NCBI GenBank assembly: GCA_964558825.1
Contig: CAZLGB010000116.1
Span: forward strand, 1 to 10,930
Direction of reading: 5' to 3'
Length of the DNA stretch: 10,930 nt
From: Phosphoribacter sp964558825
Lineage (GTDB): Bacteria; Actinomycetota; Actinomycetes; Actinomycetales; Dermatophilaceae
Each line of letters opens with the position of its first letter. Positions within the stretch are counted from its first letter, which is position 1. A program made the translations under genes and the position numbers. The notes under the pieces were generated by a model. The model was not told where the DNA came from and ran no database searches. It saw only the letters and a list, made by a program, of their open reading frames with translations. Shown piece by piece: positions 1-6,644 of the stretch.

Positions 1-195
1 TGGACCGACGATCCCGCACCCCTGCAGGCCGCGGCCGATGCGCTGGCCCTCGCCGTCCACGAGGGCGCCCTCGGCCGGCTCACGGTCGAGCGCACCGACG
101 GCACGGCCGTGCTGCGCTCCGACCACGCGCTCGCCGAGGCGCTCGAGCGGGCCGGTTTCCACGCCACCCCGCGCGGTCTTCGGCTGCGCCGATGA
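1..195 (+). CDS. lhr: Lhr-type ATP-dependent helicase, C-terminal end only (5' part outside window)
   Basis: The sequence is open from base 1 in frame 1 and stops with TGA at 193-195, giving 64 residues of a protein whose start lies to the left. The tail runs through an Arg-rich stretch ending AGFHATPRGLRLRR, with an upstream LTVERTDG segment. This resembles the C-terminus of large actinobacterial Lhr helicases, which are superfamily 2 3'-to-5' DNA translocases involved in DNA damage tolerance. The helicase motor motifs are not in the window, so the call rests on this short tail and on the neighbour: lhr followed by a Nei-family glycosylase gene is a recurrent actinobacterial arrangement, known in mycobacteria. 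The next gene starts 21 bp after this stop on the same strand, so the two are probably co-transcribed. A different gene with a similar Arg-rich tail cannot be excluded. Confidence 0.72.
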   Translation, partial: WTDDPAPLQAAADALALAVHEGALGRLTVERTDGTAVLRSDHALAEALERAGFHATPRGLRLRR

Positions 196-216
196 CCCCG
201 GCTGGGAGCCCGCCGG

Positions 217-1083
217 ATGCCCGAGGGTGACACCGTCTGGCGGACCGCCACCCGCCTGCACGAGGCCCTCGCCGGGGTGCCGCTCGAGCGCGCCGAGCTG
301 CGCTGGCCGACCCTCGCGGGAGCCGACCTGCGCGGAGCGACGACCCTGCAGGTCAGCTCACGCGGCAAGCACCTGCTGCACCGCCTCGACACCGGCCTCA
401 CCCTGCACTCCCACCTGCGCATGGAGGGCCAGTGGCGCATCGAGGCCACCAACCGGCTCACCGCACGACGACTGGCCGACACCGACCTGCGCGCCGTGCT
501 GGGCGGCCCGACCTGGACCGCGCTGGGGTTACGGCTGGGGATGCTCGACCTCGTCCGCACCCGTGACGAGCACGAGCTCGTCGGACACCTCGGTCCCGAC
601 CTGCTCGGGCCTGATTGGGATCCCCAGCGGGCCTCCGCCGCCCTGGCGGCGAGCGCCGCCCCCATCGGGGCCGCGCTGCTCGACCAGCGCCTGCTCGCCG
701 GGCTCGGCACGCTGTATGCCGCCGAGACCCTCTTTCTCGAGCGAGTCCACCCGTGGACCGCGGCCGGCGAGCTGCGCCCCGAGGTGATCGCCCGGCTCGT
801 CGAGCGGGCGCATCGGTTGCTCGACACCGGCCGCCGGCACGCCGTGCAGAGCACGACCGGCGAGACCGCTCGCGGGCGCACGACCTGGGTCCATGCCCGC
901 TCGGGGTTGCCCTGCCGCCGGTGTGGGCAGCTGGTGCGGGTGGCCATGATCGGGCCGCCGACGATGGAGCGGACGATGTTCTACTGCCCCGGGTGTCAAG
1001 GCGGGCTCGGCGCCGGCGACGACGGACGACCGCAACGTCCACTCGGTGCGGGTGAGCGGTCCACCCGCCCCAAGCGAGGGTGA
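217..1083 (+). CDS. nei2: Endonuclease VIII / Fpg-family DNA glycosylase (Nei2-like)
   Basis: This 288-residue protein is a bifunctional DNA glycosylase/AP lyase that removes oxidised bases in base excision repair. The N-terminus MPEGDT supplies the family's catalytic Pro2 and Glu3, which become exposed after Met removal. Lys51 in SSRGKHL is the conserved beta-hairpin lysine. The helix-two-turn-helix region is near GLGTLYAAETLFLERVHPW. A C-terminal zinc finger is formed by Cys233, Cys236, Cys257 and Cys260 (CRRC and CPGC). The usual Asn of the GLGN-type motif is Thr here. After the finger there is a hydrophilic Arg/Gly-rich tail of about 27 residues. The ATG at 217 is supported by a GGGAG ribosome binding site at 204-208, eight bases upstream, and by the absolute requirement for MPE at the N-terminus. 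It follows the lhr tail by 21 bp and converges on the epimerase gene with a 38-bp gap. Nei2 (rather than Fpg/MutM) is chosen from MPEGDT and from the lhr context. Confidence 0.92.
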   Translation: MPEGDTVWRTATRLHEALAGVPLERAELRWPTLAGADLRGATTLQVSSRGKHLLHRLDTGLTLHSHLRMEGQWRIEATNRLTARRLADTDLRAVLGGPTWTALGLRLGMLDLVRTRDEHELVGHLGPDLLGPDWDPQRASAALAASAAPIGAALLDQRLLAGLGTLYAAETLFLERVHPWTAAGELRPEVIARLVERAHRLLDTGRRHAVQSTTGETARGRTTWVHARSGLPCRRCGQLVRVAMIGPPTMERTMFYCPGCQGGLGAGDDGRPQRPLGAGERSTRPKRG

Positions 1084-1121
1084 GCGGCCGACTGCCCAGG
1101 AACCCGCCGGCCGTGCTCGGC

Positions 1122-2252
1122 TCAGCCGTCGGCGGTCCCCGGCTCGGCCAGGGTCAAGCCCAGGCCCGGCCCCGCGGGCAGGCGCAACAATCCGCCGGCA
1201 TAGCTGAGCTCACCGGCATACGGGCTGCTGGCGATCCACCACGCGGCGTCGAGGTCGGGCACGAGGGTCGTCCCCCCGGCGGCGAGGACCACTGCCGCTG
1301 CGGCCGCCACCCCGAGGGATGACTCCATCATCGACCCGACCATCGTGCCGAGGCCGGCCTCACGTGCCTGCCGGAGCATCCGCACAGCGGCGAGCGGCCC
1401 GGCGCACTTGGCCAGCTTGACGTTGACGGCATCGGCCGCGCCGAGGCGGATGCATCGGGCCAATTCGCTTTCGTTCCAGACCGATTCGTCGGCCAGGATG
1501 GGGAGCCGGACTCGCTCGCGCACCCAGGCCAGACCCTCGAGGTCGGCTGCGGCCACCGGTTGCTCGACGACCTCGATGTCGAGATCGGCCCGCTCGAGGG
1601 CGCAGATCACCGTGACGGCCTGCTCGCGGCTCCAGCCCTGGTTGGCGTCCAGGCGCACGCCCACCGCGGGCCCCACCGCCTGTCGGACCGCTCGCACGCG
1701 GGCGACGTCCTGGTCGGCATCGGTGCCCACCTTGAGCTTGAGCCGGTCAAAGCCCTCGGCGACCCGGGCCCGAGCGGCGTCGGCCAGTTGCTCGGGCGTC
1801 CCTGCTGACACGGTGACATCGGTCGGCACGACCAACGTGCCGCTCGCGCGTGGGGCCGCAGGACCGGCGAACTCGGCGGCCAGCAGCTCGGCGAGCGCCA
1901 CCCCACGCGTGCGGGCGGCAGCATCCAGCAGTGCCGTCTCGGCGGCCGCCTTGGCCCCCTCGTTGCGCGCGCAGGCGCGCTGCAGGGCGGCCGCCAGGGT
2001 GGCCCAGTCGTCGGTGTCGGCGCCGGACAGCACTGGCGCGAGGACCTGCTCCACGCACGCCGCAGCGCCGAGCACCGACTCTCCGGTTACCGCCCAGACC
2101 TGCGGCGCCTCGCCGAGCCCCACCGCGCCGTCGCTCGTCTCGACTCGCACGACGAGGGTGTCAAGGGTCTGCGTGCGGCGCAGCGCCGTGACGAAGGGGG
2201 TGTGCAGCGGGAGAGATAGGGCCTGCGCCCGCACGGTGGCGATGCGCGCCAC
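1122..2252 (-). CDS. Dipeptide epimerase, enolase superfamily (L-Ala-D/L-Glu epimerase type)
   Basis: This 376-residue protein belongs to the muconate lactonizing enzyme subgroup of the enolase superfamily. It probably interconverts epimers of a dipeptide such as L-Ala-D-Glu and L-Ala-L-Glu, a step in murein peptide recycling. Visible features are the N-terminal capping domain (about 1-130), the KxK catalytic motif Lys172-Leu-Lys174, the three Mg ligands Asp202 (RLDANQ), Glu230 (VVEQP) and Asp255 (ILADES), and the second acid/base lysine near 279 (NVKLAK). A late Asp333-Leu-Asp335 (PDLDAAWW) matches the DxD motif that binds the dipeptide amino group in characterised epimerases. Translation starts with GTG at 2252. 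No clear ribosome binding site precedes it, and the ClgR-like gene ends just 12 bp upstream, so translational coupling is likely. The family call is firm; the exact dipeptide substrate is inferred, since related enzymes vary in specificity. Confidence 0.88.
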   Translation of the reverse strand: MARIATVRAQALSLPLHTPFVTALRRTQTLDTLVVRVETSDGAVGLGEAPQVWAVTGESVLGAAACVEQVLAPVLSGADTDDWATLAAALQRACARNEGAKAAAETALLDAAARTRGVALAELLAAEFAGPAAPRASGTLVVPTDVTVSAGTPEQLADAARARVAEGFDRLKLKVGTDADQDVARVRAVRQAVGPAVGVRLDANQGWSREQAVTVICALERADLDIEVVEQPVAAADLEGLAWVRERVRLPILADESVWNESELARCIRLGAADAVNVKLAKCAGPLAAVRMLRQAREAGLGTMVGSMMESSLGVAAAAAVVLAAGGTTLVPDLDAAWWIASSPYAGELSYAGGLLRLPAGPGLGLTLAEPGTADG

Positions 2253-2264
2253 GAGGACCGCGGA

Positions 2265-2567
2265 TCAGGCCGCGGAGGCCGACACGTCGCCGGAACGCGT
2301 GGGCACCGGCAGGGCGACCGGCGCAGCCAGCCCCTCGTCGACGGTGATCCGGTCGGCGACGGCACGCAGCACGGTGGCCAGGGACACGCCCAAGGCGTCG
2401 CAGATCGATCCCAGCAGCTCGGATGACGCTTCCTTCTCGCCACGCTCGATCTCACTGAGGTAGCCGAGGGAGACGGCCGACGCGGCGGACACGTCCCGCA
2501 AGCTGCGTCGCTGCTCGCGGCGGGCAGCACGAAGGACGTCGCCCAACTCGCGGCGCATGAGCACCAT
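2265..2567 (-). CDS. clgR: ClgR-like XRE-family transcriptional regulator
   Basis: A 100-residue helix-turn-helix protein with a Cro/C1-type DNA-binding domain over roughly residues 8-62. The segment SLGYLSEIERGEKEASSEL (33-51) is the hallmark of ClgR, the actinobacterial activator of clp protease and stress genes. A location beside rimO-pgsA-cinA is usual for clgR. The frame stays open upstream to 2756, but the start is placed at ATG 2567 because family members begin just before RRELGDVLR and because an AGGAGG site lies immediately upstream. A second ATG at 2558 is a weaker option. The protein ends in Ala-Ala (VSASAA). In Streptomyces the ClgR protein is itself degraded by Clp, and C-terminal alanines have been implicated, so a degron here is plausible but not shown. 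The epimerase gene begins 12 bp downstream and is likely co-transcribed. The target regulon cannot be read from this window. Confidence 0.88.
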   Translation of the reverse strand: MVLMRRELGDVLRAARREQRRSLRDVSAASAVSLGYLSEIERGEKEASSELLGSICDALGVSLATVLRAVADRITVDEGLAAPVALPVPTRSGDVSASAA

Positions 2568-2728
2568 CTCGCCTCCTCTCACAACCACTCTCGACTGATC
2601 AACGCTGGCGACACCGCTCGGCCCCAGCTCACCCCACCCGCCAACACCGGTGCGGGAGCGTCGGTCGACTGTGTCCACTAACCATACGCGACCTGCCATC
2701 GCGCGCCACTGGATTGGCGCTCGCGTCG
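2568..2728 (-). promoter_or_regulatory. Upstream region of clgR / downstream of cinA
   Basis: This 161-bp gap must hold the clgR promoter unless cinA transcription reads through. Reading the minus strand, TATGGT (near 2685-2690) is a possible -10 element, but no convincing -35 accompanies it. I found no CGC-N5-GCG dyad of the kind reported for ClgR autoregulation. A short inverted repeat GCGCCA-N6-TGGCGC lies at 2703-2720, just past the cinA stop. It has no T-run, so it is either a weak 3' structure for cinA or an operator candidate. No gene is apparent in the gap. Confidence 0.3.
2572..2577 (-). promoter_or_regulatory. Ribosome binding site of clgR (AGGAGG)
   Basis: On the minus strand AGGAGG stands four bases before ATG 2567 and thirteen before ATG 2558. 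It is a full match to the anti-Shine-Dalgarno complement and argues against the longer open frame that starts at 2756. The short spacing to the first ATG is slightly below the usual 5-9 bases, leaving some doubt as to which of the two nearby ATG codons is used. Confidence 0.7.
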
Positions 2729-3208
2729 TCAGCGCGCCTCTTCCGGATCGACGCATTCGTGGAGCAATTCCAGCGCCGCCTGGACGACGGCTTGGCGCAC
2801 ACCGGCTCGGTCGCCCGTGGCGTGCAACTCACGGACCTGCGCTCGTGCGCCGACCCGCACCACTGCAACGTATGCCGTGCCCACGGCCTTCCCGTCGGCG
2901 GGATCCGGCCCGGCGACCCCGGTGGTGGAGACCCCCCAGTCGGAGGCGAGCACCCGGCATACGCCCTCGGCCATGGCGATCGCGACCTTCGGGTCCACCG
3001 CGCCGCGGTCGGAGAGCAGCTCCGCCGAGACGCCCAGCACCGCGGCCTTGACCTCACTCGTATAACAGACGACCGCACCACGCAGCACCCGTGAAGCGCC
3101 GGGCACGTCGACCAGCCGGGAGGTCAGCTCGCCGCCGGTGAGCGACTCGGCCACGCCGAGGGTCTCGCCCCGCAGGGCGAGCTCGGCGAGCACCTGGGCG
3201 GCGCGCAT
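2729..3208 (-). CDS. cinA: CinA C-terminal domain protein, nicotinamide-nucleotide amidase (PncC type)
   Basis: A 159-residue stand-alone CinA C-terminal (PncC) domain, which deamidates nicotinamide mononucleotide to nicotinate mononucleotide in pyridine nucleotide salvage. The AESLTGG motif carries the presumed nucleophile Ser22. The VCYTSEVK block (Tyr49, Lys54) and the TTGVAGPDPADGKAVGTAY block (95-113) are the other two conserved active-site segments. The N-terminal molybdopterin-binding-like domain found in two-domain CinA proteins is absent. The start is ATG 3208, because its first base is also the last base of the pgsA stop codon (TGATG), a typical coupled junction. A longer frame reading through from further upstream is an artefact. 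The gene is the last of the rimO-pgsA-cinA operon. The older name, competence/damage-inducible protein, reflects genomic context in other bacteria and not a proven role here. Confidence 0.9.
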   Translation of the reverse strand: MRAAQVLAELALRGETLGVAESLTGGELTSRLVDVPGASRVLRGAVVCYTSEVKAAVLGVSAELLSDRGAVDPKVAIAMAEGVCRVLASDWGVSTTGVAGPDPADGKAVGTAYVAVVRVGARAQVRELHATGDRAGVRQAVVQAALELLHECVDPEEAR

Positions 3209-3882
3209 CAGCGCCCGGCCTCTCGGGCAGCGGCTCGCTTGGCCAGGGCGCGGGCGCTGGTGCGGCGCAGCTTGTGCGCCTTGAAGAGGTAGTCGATCCC
3301 GGTCACGACGGTGAGCAGGACCGCCAGGGCCAGCACGACGTATGCCGTGCCACGCCAGAGCGCCTCGCCCGGCAACACCCACGTAGGCGCGACGAGCAGG
3401 GCGAGGGCGACGAACTGCAGGGCGGTCTTGACCTTGCCGCCGCGACTGGCCGGCATCACCCCGTGGCGGATGACGACGAAGCGCACCCCCGTCACCCCGA
3501 TCTCGCGAGCCAAGACCAGCAGGGTGATCCACCACGGGACGTCCCCGAGGACCGACAGGCCGATGAAGGCCATGCCGAGCAGGGTCTTGTCGGCGATCGG
3601 GTCGAGGATCTTGCCGAGGTCGGTGATCTGGTTGCGGCGCCGGGCCAGCTCCCCGTCGATGCGGTCGGTGAGCATGGCGATGACGAAGACCGCCAGGGCG
3701 AGCCACCGCCAGGACACCCGCGTGCCGTTGTCCGACAGCAGCAGCACCCCGAAGACGGGCACGAGCAGGATGCGCCCGGCCGTGAGGGCATTGGGCAGAT
3801 TCCAGGGGCTGGCTCCGTGGCTGGGGTCGGCCATCGGGTCGGGCGGAGGCGGGGGCAGCGGCCGCTGCGGGAGCGGGTTCAC
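3208..3882 (-). CDS. pgsA: CDP-diacylglycerol-glycerol-3-phosphate 3-phosphatidyltransferase (PgsA family)
   Basis: A 224-residue integral membrane CDP-alcohol phosphotransferase, expected to transfer a phosphatidyl group from CDP-diacylglycerol to glycerol-3-phosphate at the start of phosphatidylglycerol and cardiolipin synthesis. The full family motif is present: Asp76-Gly77-x2-Ala80-Arg81-x8-Gly90-x3-Asp94-x3-Asp98. Several hydrophobic segments surround it (for example about 38-49, 60-71 and two near 105-125 and 165-195), and WNLPNALTAGRI at 27-38 is the characteristic lead-in. Start choice: GTG 3882 overlaps the rimO stop as GTGA and has a GGGGGAG site just upstream. ATG 3834 gives a 208-residue form but lacks a ribosome binding site. 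The longer form has an unusual proline-rich N-terminus, including five consecutive prolines. Actinobacteria have several paralogues of this family, so the exact acceptor alcohol is inferred from the context of rimO and cinA. Confidence 0.9.
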   Translation of the reverse strand: MNPLPQRPLPPPPPDPMADPSHGASPWNLPNALTAGRILLVPVFGVLLLSDNGTRVSWRWLALAVFVIAMLTDRIDGELARRRNQITDLGKILDPIADKTLLGMAFIGLSVLGDVPWWITLLVLAREIGVTGVRFVVIRHGVMPASRGGKVKTALQFVALALLVAPTWVLPGEALWRGTAYVVLALAVLLTVVTGIDYLFKAHKLRRTSARALAKRAAAREAGR

Positions 3883-5363
3883 CGGCGCTCCCCCGTCGGC
3901 AGGACGACCGTCGGCAGGACGACCGTCGGCAGGACAACCTCGGCGATCAGCTCGACGCCCTCGCTGCCGACGACCCGCGCCGGCACGAACTCCCCGATCC
4001 GGGGCAGTGGTGCGCCGACCGGCATACCGACGAGCGTCGTAACGCCGTCGACGTCGGGGCCCTGCACGGCGGCGCGCCCCACCACGGCCGGCGGCGCACC
4101 GGACTCGCCCGGCTCGATGGCCTCGACGAGCACGGTCACCTCCTCGCCGATGCGCTCCCCGGCGCGCGCCGAGGTGAGTGACTCGACGAGGTCGCCCACG
4201 CGCGCCGCACGCTCGGCGATGAGCTCCTCGGCCAGCGCCCCGGGCAGCGTCGCCGCCTCGGTGCCCTCCTCGTCGGAATAGCCGAAGACGCCGACGACGT
4301 CGAGCCGGGCCATCGCGAGGAAAAGCTCGAGCTCGCCGAGCTCGGCCTCGGTCTCGCCGGGGAAGCCGACGATGACGTTGGAGCGGATCCCCGCCTGGGG
4401 AGTGGCCGCGCGAATGCGCCCGAGCAGCTCGAGGAAGGCGTCGGTGCCCCCGAAGCGGCGCATCCGGCGCAGCACCGTGGCCGCGGAGTGCTGGAAGGAG
4501 ATGTCGTAATAGGGCACGACACCGGGCGTCGTGGCCATCGTCTCGAGCAGCGCCGGGCGGATCTCGGCGGGTTGCAGATAGGACACCCGCACCCAGTCGA
4601 TCCCGTCGATCGCGACCAGCTGCGGCAGCAGGGCCTCCAGCGCGCCGAGATTGCCGAGGTCCTTGCCATAGGACGTGGAGTTCTCGCTGACGAGCAGCAG
4701 CTCGCGCACGCCCTGTTCGGCCAGCCAGCGCGCCTCCGACAGCACGTCGGCGGGCGGTCGGGAGACGAAGGACCCGCGGAAGCTCGGGATCGCGCAGAAG
4801 GCACACCGCCGGTCGCACCCGCTGGCGATCTTCAGCGGCGCCCAGGGCCGCTCCTGCAAGAGGGCACGGTATGCCGTGTGCCCGGGGATCGCGTCGAGCT
4901 GCCCCTGCGCGTGGGAAGGGCGGGCGACGGGCGTCAGCGGCAGCAGCGTCCGGCGATCGCTCGGGTGGTGGGCAGCCACCGAGCCGCCGTCGAGCAGGGT
5001 CTGCAGGTGGGTGGACAGGGCGGCATACGAGTCGAAGCCGAGCACGGCGTCGGCCTCGGGCAGTTGCTCGGCCAGCTCGGCTCCATAGCGCTCGGCCAGG
5101 CATCCCACGGCGACGACCTTGCGGGTGCGGTGGCTCCCGTCCTTGAGGTCGGCCGCCTCCAGCAGCGCGTCGATCGAGTCCTTCTTGGCTGACGCGACGA
5201 AGCCGCAGGTGTTGACCAGCGCGACGTCGGCGTCGGCCGGATCCTCGACGAGCGCCCAGCCGTCGGCGCCGAGCCGCCCGGCCAACTCCTCGGAGTCGAC
5301 CTCGTTGCGGCTGCAGCCGAGCGTCACCAACGCGACGCGGCGCGTCGGTGTCGGCACGGTCAT
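3879..5363 (-). CDS. rimO: Ribosomal protein S12 methylthiotransferase RimO
   Basis: A 494-residue radical-SAM enzyme that adds a methylthio group to the conserved aspartate of ribosomal protein S12. The N-terminal UPF0004 domain carries three cluster cysteines, Cys17 (TLGCSRN), Cys53 (NTCGF) and Cys88 (VGCLAERY). The radical-SAM cluster is Cys183-x3-Cys187-x2-Cys190. NVIVGFPGETE lies in the barrel, and a TRAM domain occupies roughly 408-475. TLGCSRN and NTCGF with this spacing favour RimO over MiaB. The C-terminus is odd: VVLPT is repeated three times (476-490) by a 15-bp tandem repeat, after the point where the TRAM domain should end. The start is ATG 5363. No good ribosome binding site precedes it, but a TAGAGT sequence sits six bases upstream, compatible with a leaderless mRNA. 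It heads the rimO-pgsA-cinA operon and diverges from the dipeptidase gene. Confidence 0.95.
   Translation of the reverse strand: MTVPTPTRRVALVTLGCSRNEVDSEELAGRLGADGWALVEDPADADVALVNTCGFVASAKKDSIDALLEAADLKDGSHRTRKVVAVGCLAERYGAELAEQLPEADAVLGFDSYAALSTHLQTLLDGGSVAAHHPSDRRTLLPLTPVARPSHAQGQLDAIPGHTAYRALLQERPWAPLKIASGCDRRCAFCAIPSFRGSFVSRPPADVLSEARWLAEQGVRELLLVSENSTSYGKDLGNLGALEALLPQLVAIDGIDWVRVSYLQPAEIRPALLETMATTPGVVPYYDISFQHSAATVLRRMRRFGGTDAFLELLGRIRAATPQAGIRSNVIVGFPGETEAELGELELFLAMARLDVVGVFGYSDEEGTEAATLPGALAEELIAERAARVGDLVESLTSARAGERIGEEVTVLVEAIEPGESGAPPAVVGRAAVQGPDVDGVTTLVGMPVGAPLPRIGEFVPARVVGSEGVELIAEVVLPTVVLPTVVLPTGERR
3894..3938 (-). repeat. 15-bp tandem repeat, three units, in the 3' end of rimO
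   Basis: The plus-strand unit CGTCGGCAGGACGAC occurs at 3894-3908 and 3909-3923. A third copy with one mismatch (…GACAAC) lies at 3924-3938. In the rimO frame each unit encodes Val-Val-Leu-Pro-Thr. The repeat ends twelve bases before the pgsA start codon. Its length is a multiple of three, so gain or loss of units by slippage would keep rimO in frame. Confidence 0.95.
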
Positions 5364-5369
5364 GGCGCC

Positions 5370-5375
5370 ACTCTA
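5370..5375 (-). promoter_or_regulatory. Candidate -10 element for rimO operon (leaderless transcript)
   Basis: On the minus strand TAGAGT matches the actinobacterial TANNNT -10 pattern and is followed by six bases and then the A of the rimO ATG. That spacing would put the transcription start at the start codon, as in leaderless mRNAs, which are common in actinobacteria. No clear -35 box is visible, and there is no Shine-Dalgarno sequence before the ATG, which fits the same reading. Confidence 0.4.
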
Positions 5376-5399
5376 TTGGGGTGTGATTGCCTGGCCCGC

Positions 5400-6644
5400 G
5401 TGAGCACAGCGCGTGGCGAGTCCCACACCGATCGGATCACCCGGTTGTTGGCCGCCCACCCCCTCGTCGACGGGCACAACGACCTGCCGTGGGAGGCGCG
5501 TGTCGAGGCGGCATACGACCTCGATCGGCTCGACTTCGACCGCTCCCAGGACGACTCCCTCGATCGCGGGCAGCCGGGCATCGCCGCCCGCCTCTGCACC
5601 GACCTGCCGCGGCTGCGAGCCGGCGGCGTGGGCGGGCAGTTCTGGTCGGTCTTCGTGCCCGGCACGTGGAGTGACGAGGCCGCCGTGGCCGGCACCCTCG
5701 AGCAGATCGCCTTCGTCCACGCGCTCGCGCAGCGGTATGCCGGGTCGCTGCGCCTCGCGCGCACGGCCGCCGACGTCGAGCGCGCCCATGCCGAGGGGGC
5801 GATCGCCTCGCTGCTCGGGGCCGAGGGCGGCCAGTCGATCGGCTGCTCGCTCGATGCGCTGCGCCGCCTCGCCGACCTCGGCGTCGGCTATCTCACCCTC
5901 ACCCACAACCAGCATGTGCCGTGGGCCGACGCGGCGACCGAGCCGGCGCGGCTGGGCGGGCTGTCCGCCTTCGGCCGCGAGGTCGTGCGGGAGTGCAATC
6001 GGCTCGGGGTGCTCGTCGATCTCTCCCACGTCTCGCCCGGGACGATGCGCGACGCCCTCGCGGTGACCGAGGCTCCCGTGGTCTTCTCCCACTCCAGCGC
6101 GTATGCCGTGACCCCGCACGCGCGCAACGTCCCCGACGACGTCCTGGCGGCTCTGCCCGGCAACGGCGGCGTGTGCCTGGTGACCTTCGTGCCGGAGTTC
6201 GTCAACGACACGGTCCGCCAGTGGACCGATGCCGCGGCCGACGAGGCCGCCGAGCAGGGGGTCGACCGGCTCGACTATGCCGCGTTCACGGCATACCTCA
6301 AGGAGCGGACCGCCACCGAGCGCAAACCCGACGCCACCATCGCCGATGTCGTGCGGCATATCGAGCACGTCCGCGCGGTCGCGGGCGTCGAGCATGTCGG
6401 GCTCGGCGGCGACTTCGACGGCACCGACAGCTATCCGGTCGGGCTCACCGATGTGGCCGGCTATCCGGCGCTGCTCGGGGCGCTGGCCGATCGCGGATGG
6501 AGCGACGCGGAGCTGCGTGCCCTCGCCGGCGGCAACATCCTGCGGGTCATGCGGGCCGGCGAGCACACCGCCGCCCGGCTGCAGGCCGAGCGGCGGCCGT
6601 CGAGCGCGACGATCACCGACCTCGACGGCGGCGCAACTTCTTGA
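5400..6644 (+). CDS. Membrane/renal-type dipeptidase, peptidase family M19
   Basis: A 414-residue binuclear zinc dipeptidase of family M19. These enzymes hydrolyse a range of dipeptides, including ones with a D-residue at the C-terminal side. All the metal-binding landmarks are visible: His26-x-Asp28 (DGHND), the bridging Glu142 (LLGAEGG), His210 (DLSHVS), His231 (VFSHSS), and Asp338 (GLGGDFDG). No signal peptide or membrane segment is evident, so it is probably cytoplasmic despite the family name. The start is uncertain: GTG 5400 gives the usual short lead into the LLAAHPLVDGHND motif, whereas an in-frame TTG at 5376 would add MGCDCLAR. Neither has a convincing ribosome binding site. The gene diverges from rimO across 36 bp and is followed after 96 bp by the M6 protease. 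A role with the dipeptide epimerase in muropeptide recycling is possible but unproven. Confidence 0.92.
   Translation: MSTARGESHTDRITRLLAAHPLVDGHNDLPWEARVEAAYDLDRLDFDRSQDDSLDRGQPGIAARLCTDLPRLRAGGVGGQFWSVFVPGTWSDEAAVAGTLEQIAFVHALAQRYAGSLRLARTAADVERAHAEGAIASLLGAEGGQSIGCSLDALRRLADLGVGYLTLTHNQHVPWADAATEPARLGGLSAFGREVVRECNRLGVLVDLSHVSPGTMRDALAVTEAPVVFSHSSAYAVTPHARNVPDDVLAALPGNGGVCLVTFVPEFVNDTVRQWTDAAADEAAEQGVDRLDYAAFTAYLKERTATERKPDATIADVVRHIEHVRAVAGVEHVGLGGDFDGTDSYPVGLTDVAGYPALLGALADRGWSDAELRALAGGNILRVMRAGEHTAARLQAERRPSSATITDLDGGATS

Noticed and set aside
38..787. 249-codon plus-strand frame across lhr and nei2
   Set aside because: Its product is Pro/Ser/Arg/Ala-rich low-complexity sequence in a shifted frame, overlapping two recognisable proteins.
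458..1042. Minus-strand frames opposite nei2
   Set aside because: Arg/Ala-rich shadow sequences without domain or start signals, opposite a gene with intact catalytic and zinc-finger residues.
1084..1128. Possible terminator between nei2 and the epimerase gene (CGGCTCAGCCG and nearby GC-rich arms)
   Set aside because: The arms are short or interrupted, partly overlap the epimerase stop, and lack any T-run on either strand.
1080..1322. Small plus-strand frame overlapping the nei2 stop by four bases
   Set aside because: The ATGA-like overlap looked attractive, but the frame lies almost wholly opposite the epimerase C-terminus and its product is low-complexity Gly/Pro/Arg sequence.
2568..2756. 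N-terminal extension of the ClgR-like protein
   Set aside because: The extra 63 residues have no family match, run through the promoter region and overlap the cinA end. A strong AGGAGG supports the downstream start.
3209..3937. Extended frame fusing Arg-rich sequence to CinA, and similarly a 631-codon frame fusing it to PgsA
   Set aside because: The added parts are out-of-frame readings of pgsA and rimO. The overlapping TGATG and GTGA junctions give natural starts.
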